This document shows positions 22,531-33,900 of a DNA stretch of 64,000 nucleotides, in pieces. The position numbers were made by a program, and so were the translations under genes. The notes under the pieces were generated by a model, which saw nothing but the letters and a program-made list of their open reading frames with translations, made no database searches and had not been told where the DNA came from. Numbering within the stretch: position 1 is the first letter of the stretch; each line of letters opens with the position of its first letter. The DNA comes from Delphinapterus leucas (taxonomy: Eukaryota > Chordata > Mammalia > Artiodactyla > Monodontidae), in the NCBI RefSeq assembly GCF_002288925.2, contig NW_022098076.1, positions 77,766,009 to 77,830,008 of the forward strand, given 5' to 3'.

Positions 22531-23712
22531 CAAGAAGTGCAAGAGCTTAAGAATGGTGGTAAGTGGCAGGAAAAGCTTGGCTTTGCTGTTGGGGAGGGTG
22601 GAGCCTGCGGCAGCCTGTAGAATGCCTGCTCTGTCTAGTGGGGCAGCTTATTTCTCAGTGCCTGCTGATTGTTGCTATGAGGGGAAGGCAGGTTCAGAAT
22701 TGCCAGATATTCTGCTTTTTAAAGAAAAGCCAGAATTCCACATCTCAATGTGAGATCTCTCACTTTTAATATTGGCAGTACTTTCAAGAAAATTTTAACA
22801 CCCTGTGTGGGCGGCAGAAAATCTACCTGGATACAGGATGCTGCCTCTGGGACAGCCTCTGGTCCAGGCTTGTATGTCGACAAAGCTCTGTACTGGGTTG
22901 TGGGGGGTAATATATGACCGTGATGATAATGTAGTCAAGATTGAATAATAGTAAGGATTAAAAGAATTAGGAAGGATTTTAGAATTCTGTGCGTATGATA
23001 CAAAATTCTTTTAAAAATCACAAAAAGCACAAATTCCTAGAAACTTACCAGATGATTGTGTTCTACATGGCAGACATTGTGTTCAATCCATTGGGGAGCC
23101 TGGGAGAAGAAATGAGGGCTTTTCCTTTCTTCCTTTTAATTCCCTTTCTGAAAAGGAGCGCTTTTTGTCTCTACCCCTCACTGTAAAGAAAACTAACTGC
23201 AGACAACATTAATAGCTCTTTGTTTTATTATACTGTGGTTATGTGCTTCTGTTCTCAACTGTTTGCCTCCTTATAAATTGTTAGAAAAAATGTAGCAATG
23301 CTGGATTCCTTAAAGGTCAGCGCCTTGTAACTCCATTTGTAACAAAAATGAAAAACAACTCAAAAGTAGCACAATCGGAAGATTTGTCAGGATTGGCTGA
23401 ATGAAAATGCTTTTAATTTAACATAACAGACTAATTTCAAGAGCAAACCAATTCATGTAAAATGTGATTTTATGTTTCTAAGTCAGATAATTCTAGATTT
23501 GTAAAGGGTATGAAATAACACGAATTGCATATATTTAAATTTACTTCAACAATTTTGACTTTGTTTTCTTAAAACAAACATAAACAAACAAATAAACCCT
23601 TCACAACTCAACCATCAATTATTATTTTACTCAAGGCAGCCTTTTATTTTAAAGCACTGAAATAATGCATCTTTTTCATTTGTGAGAACAAAATCAATTT
23701 TTGAGGTTCGTG
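22531..23712. other. AT-rich single-copy DNA, no gene seen
   Basis: Short chance frames only (60-70 codons). AT-rich from 23,200 on, no recognisable repeat. Confidence 0.45.
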
Positions 23713-23713
23713 G

Positions 23714-23905
23714 TATAATGAAAAGAAGTAGAATGGGGTCAGATATTCATGGATTTGAATTTTCCCTCTGTCGTTCATACTAGCTATGTGATAAGATTTT
23801 GAGCAAATTTTGAAGTTCTGTTAAACCTATTTTGTCCTTTTGCAACATGAGAATGATGAGGCTGGTTATGAGAACTCAATGAGGAGCTAGCAATCAACAC
23901 AGCTT
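23714..23905 (+). repeat. MIR SINE
   Basis: 'atggggtcagatattcatggatttgaattttccctctg', 'actagctatgtgataagattttgagcaaa', 'aacatgagaatgatgaggctggttatgag' are MIR sections in order, sense. Confidence 0.65.
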
Positions 23906-23934
23906 GGCAGGTGGGCATAACAACTACAACAATA

Positions 23935-24128
23935 TAATAAGAGCTAACTTTTACAGAGAGTTTATCACCATGTGCTAGGTATTGATCTAAACGTTCCATA
24001 TGAATTAACTCATTTAATACAGTGGCTTCATGAGAGAGGTGTTACAATTATTCCCAGAGGTTAAGGAATTTACCCAGGGTGACACAGCTAGAAAATTGAG
24101 GAGCCAGGATTTGAACCCTGGCAGTAGC
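23935..24128 (-). repeat. MIR SINE
   Basis: 'aataagagctaacttttacagag', 'accatgtgctaggtattgatctaaacg', 'tgaattaactcatttaatac', 'agaggttaaggaatttacccagggtgacacagctag', 'gccaggatttgaaccctggcag': the reverse complement of MIR throughout. It lies tail to tail with the MIR at 23,714-23,905. Confidence 0.85.
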
Positions 24129-25669
24129 AGCTTACTAAGTTCTCCCTTCTTTCTTTTCTTGTGCTTCTCTGCTTTAAACAGTCCCACGGTAAGACTACTG
24201 GGTCTGTGATGCTTATGAGTAACAAAAATAGAACAGAGAGCTGGGGGGGTGGAGCGTGTCTGTGATCAGGCAGCACCGTGTAGTCCTGTCAGGAGCACCA
24301 AGGGCTGGTTGGTACCGAGAGCTCTATTCGCTAAATCAGACTCAAACGCCATTGTGATTATCGCTCTGCGTTTAATAAACCTTTTAGAAATCAATTTTCA
24401 GGGACTCGCTATAAGAAAGAGAATACAAAATTTGCTCTAAGCTGAAGAGTTATTTAAAATGAGAGAAGAAATCAGCTGATAAATATCACAAACACTACAA
24501 ACTGCAGAAAAAAATCATGTATGTCTTCATATACCAATGATTTTATAAGATCATTTTCCATAATAAGAATGTAAAGATAATTCAGTTTGTTGGCAGTTAA
24601 AAAATATGTAAATAGTTTAGAAGAGTTCCTTTGAACTTCGTGATTTGTTCTTGGTAATGTCGTTTACATTCAGGTTGACTGTCAGATTTGAGAAAATCTC
24701 TAGTGAGTTTCATTTGTAATTGAGCTGTTACAGATGAGGTACTCAGTTTGCGGTACTGCTCTGGGTTTTCCCCAATAGATCCAGAGATTCTGATAAATTT
24801 ATTTCACATGTTTCCCATCAAAAAGAAAAAAAATCAATGGTGCATTTATAATTGTAAAATGCTGCGTTATTGAGTATACTTCCTCAATAAGAAAGAACTT
24901 CTGTTCTTATTAGGCATTAATGAGAACCAAATCTTCTGCTTACAGTTTTAAACCTCTGATGATTGGAAGAATTTTCCACAGGCTGGCTTCTGGTTCCACA
25001 CATTTCAAATTATATTTCTCATCCAGTACCCACATACTTGCATGCTGGGTACCATAGAACCTGTGAGTATCTCCATATGACCTCTGGCCCTGGTCCTGGT
25101 GCCAGATGAGTTGGCACAGTGGGCTGTAGGAGTGTTCCTATGAGCTGTTCCTGTCCCAGGACAGCTAGCGATGACTTCATTATGCACAGAAGTGACTGTG
25201 AGCCACCGAAATATCTCCCACTGAACTCAAACTAAATGCACCCAAGTTCAACCTGCCCTCAGCCAGATCTCTTGAATGCCTATGACCTCTCCAAAACACC
25301 TCCAAAACATCAAGGGGAAAGCTTGATGGAGAATAAGTTAGAACAAAAAGGCATGGTGATCTTAACACACTGCAGTTAAAATATCTTACTTTGGCACGTT
25401 TTCCAAAAATGGTTGACCATATGAAACATTGCTTGGACTCCTCAACTCAGCTTCATGGTAAACCCACCAGGTAACTGAAGAAAGATCAGGTCACTGCATG
25501 GCAGAGAACAGTTTGAGAAACACATTATCTTGAAGTGACCTTGATTAATGCTAGAGAGTCACCTAATTCAACCCGTAAAATTTAAAAAGGAAGCAAAATA
25601 TTGAATACAATTTAGTAATTAATCCTGAGTTTTTGGCCTCATAATTACAAGTGTTGGATGTCACTTTAA
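24129..25669. other. Repeat-poor stretch, no gene seen
   Basis: 24,330-24,960 is AT-rich and free of repeats that I can name, and is a candidate for conserved non-coding DNA. No exon-like frame. Confidence 0.45.
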
Positions 25670-25679
25670 GCCAGCCTTT

Positions 25680-25891
25680 TTATTTTTTTAATTTTTATTG
25701 CGGTACGCGGGCCTCTCACCGCTGCGGCCTCCCCCGCTGCGGAGCACAGGCTCCGGACGCGCAGGCTCAGCGGCCATGGCTCACGGGCCCAGCCGCTCCG
25801 TGGCACGTGGGATCTTCCCGGACCAGGGCACGAACCCGTGTCCCTTGCATCGGCAGGTGGACTCTCAACCACTGCGCCACCAGGGAAGCCC
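25680..25891 (-). mobile_element. CHR SINE (short type)
   Basis: T/A tail, gcggtacgcgggcctctcacc, body, and head gccaccagggaagccc ending at 25,891. No clear target duplication found, so either it has decayed or the tail hides it. Confidence 0.95.
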
Positions 25892-25919
25892 TGCCTCTCT
25901 CTTATATGAACACTTGGGA

Positions 25920-26085
25920 GGGCATTTAAGGACCACCTAGATAATCCAAATAATCACCCCCATGTCAAGATCCTTAACTTAATCATATCTGCAAAATCTT
26001 CACCATGTAATGTAATATTTATAGTTTTAAGGGATTAGGACCTGGCATCTTCGGTAGCCATTGTCTGCCTGCTACAACCGCAATT
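25920..26085. repeat. Old interspersed-repeat fragment
   Basis: 'aggaccacctagataatccaaataatcacccccatgtcaagatcc', 'taatcatatctgcaaaatcttcaccatgtaatg', 'gggattaggacctggcatc': a pattern found at the end of common old mammalian retroelements. Family not resolved. Cut on the left by the CHR SINE. Confidence 0.5.
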
Positions 26086-26291
26086 CCTACAAATGTATAT
26101 ACTCATGTTGACTAAGAATTTTTAAAAAATCTTTTCTTCTGGAAAAATAGTGGATTGCTGTATATTTGGAGTGACTTCATATTTGGTAATTTAGTTGGAC
26201 ATTTGGGACTAGAAGGATTGGGAATTAGGGCTAATACTTGCATGTAGGTGTTCAAGTCTGAAATTCACATCCTTTAACAGCTCACCTGCTG

Positions 26292-26672
26292 TCTTAGGCA
26301 ACTCAGGCTGCTATAGAAAAATACCATAGACTGGGTAGCTTAAACGACAGAAATTAATTTCTCACAGTTCTGGAGGCTGGAAAGACCAAGATCAGATGCC
26401 AGATGATTTGGTTCCTGGTGAGTGCCCTCTTGCTGGTTTGCAGATGGCCACCTTTTTTTTGTGTCCTTACATGGTGGGAGGGGAGAGAGAGAGAGGGAGC
26501 TCTGGTCTCTTCCTCTTCTCATAAGAGCACTAATCCCATGATGAGGGCTCCTCCCTCATGACCTCATCTAAACCTAATTACCTCCCAAAGGCCCCACCTC
26601 CTAAAACCATCACATTGGGGATCAGAACTTCAACGTGAAATTTTTGAGGACACATATTCAGCCCATACAACC
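26292..26672. repeat. Old interspersed retroelement fragment
   Basis: 'gcaactcaggctgctatagaaaaataccatagactgggtagctt', 'tttctcacagttctggaggctgg', 'gtccttacatggtgggag', 'cataagagcactaatcccatgatgagggctcctccctcatgacctcatc', 'cctcccaaaggccccacctcc', 'ccatcacattgggg' are a well-known old mammalian repeat order (LTR-type or L1M 3' end; I could not decide). Confidence 0.6.
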
Positions 26673-26701
26673 TGCACAGCTCAATACCCCCCCTTCCCAC
26701 C

Positions 26702-27018
26702 CCCAGCTACCTTTTTTTAAAAAATTAATTTATTTATTTTGGGCTGTGTTGGGTCTTCATTTCTGTGCGAGGGCTTTCTCTAGTTGTGGCAAGTGGGGGC
26801 CACTCTTCATCGCGGTGCGCGGGCCTCTCACTATCGCGGCCTCTCTTGTTGTGGAGCACAGGCTCCAGACGCGCAGGCTCAGTAGTTGTGGCTCATGGGC
26901 TTAGTCGCTCCGCAGCATGTGGGATCCTCCCAGACCAGGGCTCGAACCTGTGTCCCCTGCGTTAGCAGGCAGATTCTCAACCACTGCGCCACCAGGGAAG
27001 CCCCTCCCAGCTACCTTT
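26702..27018 (-). mobile_element. CHR-1-like SINE with 13-bp target duplication
   Basis: Body 26,715-27,003: AT-rich tail, 'gggctgtgttgggtcttcat', long variable body, tRNA-like head ending gccaccagggaagccc. Exact flanks cccagctaccttt at 26,702-26,714 and 27,006-27,018. The middle ('gcggtgcgcgggcctctcac') looks like the short CHR type, while both outer parts are like the longer type, so this may be an intermediate or chimeric subfamily. Confidence 0.93.
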
Positions 27019-27505
27019 AAGTCCCTGGCCCCTTGAACTTTGACATTTCCTTTCTGAAAAGATAGAGAAAATGGGACAATGAGAGATTAATTTCAGGATA
27101 GCTACTTGGGGCAACCAGATAGACAAACAGACAATAAAAAATATATTTTATTGGTATCAGGCTAGAATCCTGCTTGGCTAGCTCAGCCTCTGGGGAGGAG
27201 GCCAAGTGACACATTGGGAATGATAAATACACTGTGGCTTTCTAAGAGGAGCCCCTAGTGCTACAGAATCCAGCTACCACTCTTCTGGCCTCAATGCTGT
27301 CTGAATGAAGAAGGCATGGGAGTGTCCCCAAAGGTGAGAGGCTCTTGTGACTGATTTAATAATAATTTTTGGAGGCCTCCTTTGGAGGAGAGGAGCTGTG
27401 TAACTTAGAGTTTTCAAGCACATGGCAGCTGAAGGAGGTGCCGCCTAAGAGGATGACCTGTGTTTTTTTATTAAATATAAAGGAATCTTAAGGATGGAAG
27501 GAATA
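27019..27505. other. No gene or repeat recognised
   Basis: Single-copy-looking sequence; only short frames. Confidence 0.45.
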
Positions 27506-27507
27506 GG

Positions 27508-27660
27508 GTAAGTGTAATCTATTTGCTTAATCTTATAAATGAAGAAACTGAAGCCCCAGTTGATTAACCTTTGCCAAGTTCATATAATTAGCTCCAGAGC
27601 AGGGACTAGAACCAAGTCTTCTGAGACACCAGGCTCAGGGTTTTCGCACTGCAGCAACAT
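27508..27660 (-). repeat. MIR SINE
   Basis: 'cttaatcttataaatgaagaaactgaagcccc', 'gccaagttcatataattagctccagagcagggactagaaccaagtcttctgag': reverse complement of the MIR core and head. Confidence 0.7.
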
Positions 27661-27894
27661 AGTAGACACTCTTTGGTTGGGCTTCCAGGCTTACAAGAAT
27701 TTCTCTTTCTCTGGGGCCAGCTTGGGATATATGCGTATTGTCCCTATGGGTCATGGTTGTGCAGCATGGCCCTGTCTCTGACCAGGAGAGTGGGTGGGAG
27801 AGTCTCCCATGAATGTGGAATCTGAAACAGTGACACATGGAGAATGGCAGTTGATGGTGTTGGGTCACCTGATGGCCATGCTCTAGAAAGAAGA

Positions 27895-28110
27895 CAGCAT
27901 GTAGGAGTATCGTGGAGTCTTGACTGTGCTGCTTATTAGCATTGGGACTTCGGGCAAGTTATTTAACTCCCCTTTCCTTAGCTTCCTTATCTTTAAAATG
28001 GAGACAGTGGTACCTACCTCATGACATTGTTTTGAGGACTAAATGAGAAAATACCTTTAAAATACATAGAACAGTTCCAGACACACAGTAAGTATTCAGC
28101 ATATATCAGT
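27895..28110 (+). repeat. MIR SINE
   Basis: 'gctgcttattagcattgggacttcgggcaagttatttaac', 'cttccttatctttaaaatggagacagtggtacctacctcatgacattgttttgagg', 'gaacagttccagacacacagtaagtattca' are MIR in sense. Confidence 0.85.
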
Positions 28111-28354
28111 TACTTATCTCTTGCTGAGGGCCAGGAGATGCCCTGGGCTCCTTTGCTTTCTGAGTCTGGTTATTCAGTTCTCCTTTTGATTCTAGGTGAT
28201 AACCTGGGATCCTTTCAATAAATGTTTCTCCCCTCCTTTATTTAAGCAAATCAATCAGCTTCTGTTTCTTGAAACAAAAATAACTTAAACAATATCATGC
28301 ATTATGGCTCCTACGTTATTAGGAAAATTACATGTAGTGTGATGACTCTCAGCG

Positions 28355-28403
<49 letters not shown>

Positions 28404-29335
28404 CCTGACAGTACAGAATGAGAGCACACATTCTGTTTGACAAAAAAATTAAAAATCAATATTTGAGGGAAGTAGTACTAAAAAGTAATGTGTATTGATG
28501 GTACTTTATATCTGTGCATGGAAGTGGAGCCAGTTAGATCTATATAAAGAGGGGATAGACAAATTGATCCGGATCATGATGTGTAGTGAAATGGGTCATC
28601 ATTAATAGATTCAAGAGCTGGTTAGCAATGCTTAAATTACCAAAATATTGACTTAAGCAACTTTATCTGCCGATACTAGTTGAGAAAATTGTTGCATTCC
28701 ACCATATTTATTGGACTACATAGATCTTAATACATATAATATGCAACCATAAATAAAATTCAGCTGTAACATTTAGGAGAGAAAGATAATTTGATAGCCT
28801 ATATTCCATAACATTAAAGGGAGTGATTCCTAATATTATGCATCAAATACACTTTTGTTTAACAACTTGCTGTCTTTGTACTTTACATAAATTAGATATA
28901 TAGCAGCAGGTTCAATTAACTGTACAGAATAAAAATAGTAATTTCTAAAAGCAACTTCAGGACATTGCTGTGTATAATTCCACAAGATGCCTTCATGCCA
29001 TTCAATGAATGTAATAAAGATGCTGGTAAAAATAGCGTTTGCATTGAATGTGGAGTAGAAAATAGAATCAGTGGGGATATTAATAAATACTAATCTACAA
29101 ACGAATCTTCAAGTCTATTAAGAGTTTTAATGCTGCATTTGAAGCTCATAACTCCAGGCAATTCCCTAACTTAGCTTTGGCAAATGTTTATTTTGAGAAA
29201 TGCTCAGTCATCTGTTTTACAAGCTGATTCTCTTTACACCTGAAACTTTCCATAAGAAAGTCGGCATAAAAATTGACTCCATTTTTAGGAAGGGTTGAGC
29301 CCATCTGCTTTAGGGTTGGGAACATATGCACAAAG
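28111..29335. other. AT-rich repeat-poor stretch with one (GT)n
   Basis: Apart from the microsatellite at 28,358-28,402, nothing repetitive is recognised. 28,600-29,270 is AT-rich and free of known repeats. No supported gene. Confidence 0.5.
28358..28402. repeat. (GT)n microsatellite
   Basis: Uninterrupted alternating g/t for about 45 bases (some 22 units). Long and pure, so likely to vary between individuals. Confidence 0.97.
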
Positions 29336-29339
29336 AATA

Positions 29340-29885
29340 TTGACTATTTGGACTGGAAGGAACCTGAGAGGCAATGGTACCTAGTTGTTCACTTATAGAT
29401 TGTATTATAAATTGAGGCCCAGGGGCTTCCCTAGTGGCACAGTGGTTAAGAATCTGCCTGCCAATGCAGGGGACACGGGTTTGAGCCCTGGTCGGGGAGG
29501 ATCCCACATGCCGTGGAGCAACTAAGCCCATGTGCCACAACTACTGAGCCTGCGCTCTAGAGCCTGCGAGCCACAACTACTGAGCCCATGTGCCACAACT
29601 ACTGAAGCCCACGTGCCTAGAGCCCATGCTCTGCAACAAGAGAATCCACCACAATGAGAAGCCCGCGCGCCACAATGAAGAGTAGCCCCTGCTCACTGCA
29701 TCTAGAGAAAGCCTGCGCACAGCAACGAAGACCCAACACAGCCAAAAATAAAAATAAATAAATTTATAAAAAAACATAAATTGAGTCCCATAGTGGTGGA
29801 GTACTTGTGTAAGATCACACAGGAATTTGGCAGAGCTGGGGTCACGTCTAGTCCCAGTCTAAGACTCTTTCTACTACATCCATGT
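29340..29885 (-). repeat. MIR-related SINE split by a CHR-1-like SINE
   Basis: Left: 'gactggaaggaacctgagaggcaatgg...tataaattgaggccca' to 29,421. Right: 'ataaattgagtcccatagtgg...taagatcacacaggaatttggcagagctgggg' from 29,776. The two parts read as one old SINE of the MIR/MIR3 kind that a CHR-type SINE has entered. Confidence 0.55.
29407..29790 (+). mobile_element. CHR-1-like SINE with 15-bp target duplication
   Basis: Body 29,422-29,775 in sense: head 'ggggcttccctagtggcacagtgg', a long body with repeated 'gccacaactactga' units, and tail 'aaaaataaaaataaataaattt'. Flanks ataaattgaggccca (29,407-29,421) and ataaattgagtccca (29,776-29,790), one mismatch. Confidence 0.95.
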
Positions 29886-30544
29886 TAATTCTCATTTTAC
29901 ATATGAAGAGGTTGGACCCTGAAGAGGTTAAGTGACTTACCAAGAAAGTCAAATGGTTAGTTAATGGATGATGGTGACCAGCAGGCCTCTTGATGCTTTT
30001 CTGCTGGTTTTGATCAAAGTCTCTAAGGATATGATCCAGTGGGCCCTGAAAAACGTTCTGTGCTTGAGAGATTATTTCTGTTCTGTCCATCCAGGTATTT
30101 GAAATTTTATCTTAATGAGCAAGAAACTCCTTTTGCTCATAATTAGACATTAGGCTGAAAATAAAAATATCCTTGGGAAAAGGATTGGCTCAGATTTGTG
30201 CCAGAGTACCCTGGATTTGCCCAGGTTTCACCAGCCAGTGGGTACAAATAAAATCCCAGTAACATTAGCATCTCTGTGTTTTTGGTTCATGGTTCCCCCT
30301 GGCGTAGACAGAAGCAGGCTGGGACTCTTAGTTTAGGCTCTAAAATACCTGGCCACATAGGGGTGTAAATGATGACTAAGACTAGGAAGCAAAGGCACTA
30401 GAATCAAACTCTGCCTGTCATACCATGTTCCCTTTAGACAGTCCAGCTTACACCCAAGGGAGTTTCAACAACCTGGCAATTGCTTGATCTAATCCTGTTG
30501 CTCATTAGTATCAATGACTAATTTTTCTTTGTCTATCGAACTTG

Positions 30545-30880
30545 TCATTTCTCTTCTCCAGTTCATTCAACAAATTTTTACTGGCTTCTTACCTACTGTG
30601 TTCCAGGAACGGGAGAAACTATAATGACTAGACAGATGTGGTTCCTGGCCTCATGGAGCTTGTGTTCTGGAGGGAGACACAGGCAATAAATACATACACA
30701 GACAAACATACCAAAGGTTTACAGATTATAATAAGTGCTAGGTAGGCAACGCAGGGTGCTATATGAAGAATAATGGTGGATGTGAGAGCAAGCGTATTTT
30801 ATGTGGGGTGCTCAGGAAGGTGCCTGGGGAGAATGAGTTTTTAACTGAGACCTGACAGATGGGGAGGGGCCAGTAGGACT
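30545..30880 (+). repeat. Old interspersed-repeat fragment
   Basis: 'attcaacaaatttttactggcttcttacctactgtgttccaggaacgg', 'ctcatggagcttgtgttctgg', 'gagacacaggcaataaatacatac', 'ataagtgctaggtaggcaacgcagggtgctat': common mammalian repeat order, family not decided (old LINE). Similar short pieces lie near 950-1,020, 1,340-1,430, 7,250-7,320 and 60,770-60,880. Confidence 0.5.
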
Positions 30881-30889
30881 GGCTGATGT

Positions 30890-31035
30890 GGGGATTCAAA
30901 AGCTGGGGTCCTTGACTCAATTTGGGACAACTTTCAAAGAGCATTTCTGCTCCCTGTAGGATTAGCTGAGGTCTCTGGCCAACCCCACATTTCTTGCTCT
31001 TTTTACAGGCTTATCTCCTATAGCCACAACCCAGT
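30890..31035 (+). other. Possible 5' LTR remnant
   Basis: 'gtccttgactcaatttgggac', 'gagcatttctgctccc', 'attagctgaggtctctggccaaccccacat' align in order with parts of the proposed 3' LTR ('ctcaatttgggaag', 'gagctccccatcagattgcctgaagtctctgttgcaaccaca', about 36,555-36,640). Weak similarity; the left end is unclear. Confidence 0.4.
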
Positions 31036-31316
31036 CAACCTTCAGCATGCAACTCTCAAGTTTAGAGATTATTTTTAGGTAACTGAACCTAATATAGTTA
31101 GTACTGGATGTGGTTCTAGAAAGCTGACTCTTAAATGGGATTTTAGATATGAATTACCACTTACAGCTGGCAACATCCAGCACAAGTGGAATATCCTCTA
31201 GCAGCCTGAGGCAGTGCAGTTGTGAAAACTTTCATTAGTGAGGAAAATGGTAACATTCAGAACTATGGAGTTGGGTGGCTCTTGCCGAGTGCCATTAATT
31301 CCTTGAAAGAGCAACA

Positions 31317-31653
31317 GTGACAGGCTTAGGTGATAATCACCATTTCAAGGCAAAATGTGAAAGCCAGAGGGCCTTCTTGACAGTATTTAAGGAAACTCTA
31401 ATCTCCTACAGTTGGAGAGCAGAGCAAGTGGAGAACTTACTCTTAAGAGTAGCAGAGCTTCAGAGGGGGTTGAATTCTCAGCCTTGGTTGGTCTCCTGAT
31501 CCAAGGCTGAGGACCTAACAGGGAAGGAGAGGGACCTGTCATTGAAATTGGGATATCTGGGTGGATGCATTTTAGAACTTTGAACCCCATATTCTTCCAA
31601 ACCTGCTTGATCTGCAGAAGTGGCCCATCCACCCTGTTAGAAGATAACAAGTT
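31317..31653 (+). pseudogene. ERV-L-like gag remnant
   Basis: A 60-codon open piece (31,317-31,499) includes a heptad-like Glu/Leu-rich stretch (residues about 34-51) of the kind seen near the start of ERV-L gag. A stop follows, then further coding-like sequence runs to the CHR SINE at 31,654. Structural (capsid-type) gene remnant; far from intact. Confidence 0.55.
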
Positions 31654-31875
31654 GGGCTTCCTTGGTGGCGCAGTGGTTGAGAGTCCACCTGCTGATGCAG
31701 GGTACGCAGGTTCGTGCCCCGGTCTGGGAGGATCCCACATGCCGCGGAGTGGCTGGGCCCGTGAGCCATGGCCGCTGAGCCTGCGCGTCTGGAGCCTGTG
31801 TTCTGCAGCGGGAGAGGCCACAACAGTGAGAGGCCCACGTACCGCAAAAAAAAAAAAAAAAGAAAATAGCAAGTT
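31639..31875 (+). mobile_element. CHR SINE in ERV, with target duplication
   Basis: Body 31,654-31,860 in sense: 'tgggcttccttggtggcgcagtgg' head, B-box-like ggttcgtgcc, tail of 16 A. Flanks agaagataacaagtt (31,639-31,653) and agaaaatagcaagtt (31,861-31,875), two mismatches. Confidence 0.95.
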
Positions 31876-32419
31876 ACATAACAACTCGTCGGTCCCCTTC
31901 TCTTACTAGGAGATCATGCAGAGGACTCAAATCAGGCAGGTGACTTACAAGACAGTGCTTGCTCTCTCTCAGATCTATGCCTCCCTCCCCTTTTTACCAT
32001 TCTATCAATAACTAGGGTCAAGTTACATTATTAGTAGGCTGGGAAGAACTAGACCTGCTAAGGGAAGGGAGAAACTGGTACCCCAAAGGAGCTGCAGGAT
32101 CTAGTCAGCATGGGGGTACATGAGAGCTGGGAGAGGGTACACGGGACTGGATCCTGAGGGATGTGGGGAACATGAGTTTTCCAATATGGAATTCTGTGAT
32201 ACATAATTCAACATATTAGCGGGAATTCTAGGGAATGGGACTAATATGCAGGTCAACTCTCAGGAGCTTGGCCAAAGTGAAGGCCTACCTATACTAAGTG
32301 AAGTAGAGAATGTGATAGATGATGGAAAAAGGAATCAGAAGGGGCAGAGAAGTGGGTGTGTTATAATGGATATACTATATAAGACTCGCCTGCTACATTC
32401 CATAGGAAACCCCAGAGGA

Positions 32420-32478
32420 GCTACAGCATTTATAAGAATCCCAGTGGGGACTTCTGGGATTCTTATAAATGCTGTAGC
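32420..32478. repeat. Perfect 24-bp inverted repeat, 11-nt loop
   Basis: gctacagcatttataagaat + ccca at 32,420-32,443 is the exact reverse complement of 32,455-32,478; the spacer is gtggggacttc. As RNA it would form a 24-bp perfect hairpin. It is set in otherwise decayed retroviral sequence, so an exact match must be recent or due to a local templated mutation. Confidence 0.95.
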
Positions 32479-32534
32479 CAGGAATGTTGGTAGGAAATGC
32501 TTCTGTGAGCCAGGAATGTTGGTAGGAAATGCTT
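32477..32534. repeat. 26-bp direct repeat, period 32
   Basis: gccaggaatgttggtaggaa followed by atgctt occurs at 32,477-32,502 and again, without mismatch, at 32,509-32,534. It starts on the last two bases of the inverted repeat at 32,420-32,478. Confidence 0.95.
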
Positions 32535-33436
32535 TTATAGAGCAGGGCTCCCTGATACCAGCGGGGATGTTAGTATACTGAAAGGATAGAGGCCAGGTGG
32601 CTGAATCAAGGTGGGTAAAATGATAACAATGAGTAGTTGAAGCCCTAAAAGCAACCGGGGTTACAGGGGCAGCCTGTAGAGAAATGAGGAGTTTGTAACA
32701 GAACATGGAACACGATATTCCTAGATGCAAGTTGGAAGGGAAACCAACAAGGGTATTGCTTACTTATACAAATCAAAAGAAATCACAAATGAATAATTAA
32801 GAGGCTTAAGGTCATCATCCCAATAATCATTTGTGATCTCTTGTCTGGTTTCTAGGCATTATTTTTCAGACCCAGAATCCACTGACCAACATAGCAGCAA
32901 GTATATTCAGTAGTAATTCCCCAGTTCTTGCCCCAGAGGACCTATTTCCTCAACTGTGCGTTGGGGAAAGGGAAATACCAAGCCCTTTTGAGGACTGGTT
33001 AGACACAAAGTCTGTATTGATAGTGATAGCAGGGACCCAAAGGACCACCATAGTCCCACTTTTTAAGTGAAGGTGTGCGGGGGGCCAGGTAATAAGGAAA
33101 GCCTGGCACAGGCCTAGACCACAGTGGGCCCTCCGGATCCAGACCCACCTGATAATCATTTCCTTAGTCCCCAAGCGTGTAATTGGAACAAGCTTACCTG
33201 GGACTTCTCAGAACCCTCCTCACCTGAAGGGTAAGAGCTATTATTGTGGGGAAAGCCAAGTAGAAGTCTCTGGCACTGCCCTTCCCCCTCCCATCCAAGA
33301 GAGTGAATCAAAACCAATACTGTCTGCCAGACATCAAAGACTTAAAGAAGGCAGGGATGGCAGTCCCTACCATATCCCCATTTCATTCTCCAGTGTAACC
33401 TCTAAAAACCAGATGGATCATGGCAGATGACAGTGG

Positions 33437-33900
33437 ATGACTACAGACTTTACCTACCCCAATGGTAGCTATAAGCCAGAGGTGAGTCTCTTTGCTGGAG
33501 CAAATAAACACAGCCTTGGGCTGTGCTATATGGTCATTAATCTTGCCAATAAGTTATTTTCCATCTTTATTAGAAAGGATTGTCAGAAACAATCTGCATT
33601 CAATCTAACAGACAAAAGTAACCATTTTTTACTTTGTTCCACAGCCATACTAACTCTGTCCCTGCCCTGTATCATATTCTAGTCCAAAGGGACAAGAGCC
33701 ATCTGGACATTCCTTAGAACATTACAATAGTCTGCTATATTGATGATGCTGTGTTAATCAGATTAGATTACAAGAAATGGCAGGTATGTTGGAGGTTTTG
33801 GTAAGGCACACGCACTCCAGATGGCAGGAAATAAACCCAAAGAAGATTGAGGGGCCTGTCACATTAATGAAGTTTTTTAGAGTCCAGCGGCTTGGACCAT
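33437..33900 (+). pseudogene. ERV pol remnant: reverse transcriptase
   Basis: An open piece at 33,437-33,682 is followed in another frame by CYIDDAVLI (33,733-33,759), the catalytic YxDD box of retroviral reverse transcriptase. Stops come soon after (about 33,795 on). Direction agrees with the rest of the ERV. Non-functional. Confidence 0.8.

Noticed and set aside
29407..29790. Repeated 'gccacaactactga' units as a CRISPR-like or satellite array
   Set aside because: These are internal units of CHR-1-like SINE bodies, irregularly spaced and few in number.
32246..32730. Overlapping 111-codon plus and 131-codon minus frames
   Set aside because: They include the inverted and direct repeats, whose symmetry yields similar peptides on both strands (e.g. 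TAFIRIPV and TAFIRIPE). Not retroviral frames and not host exons.
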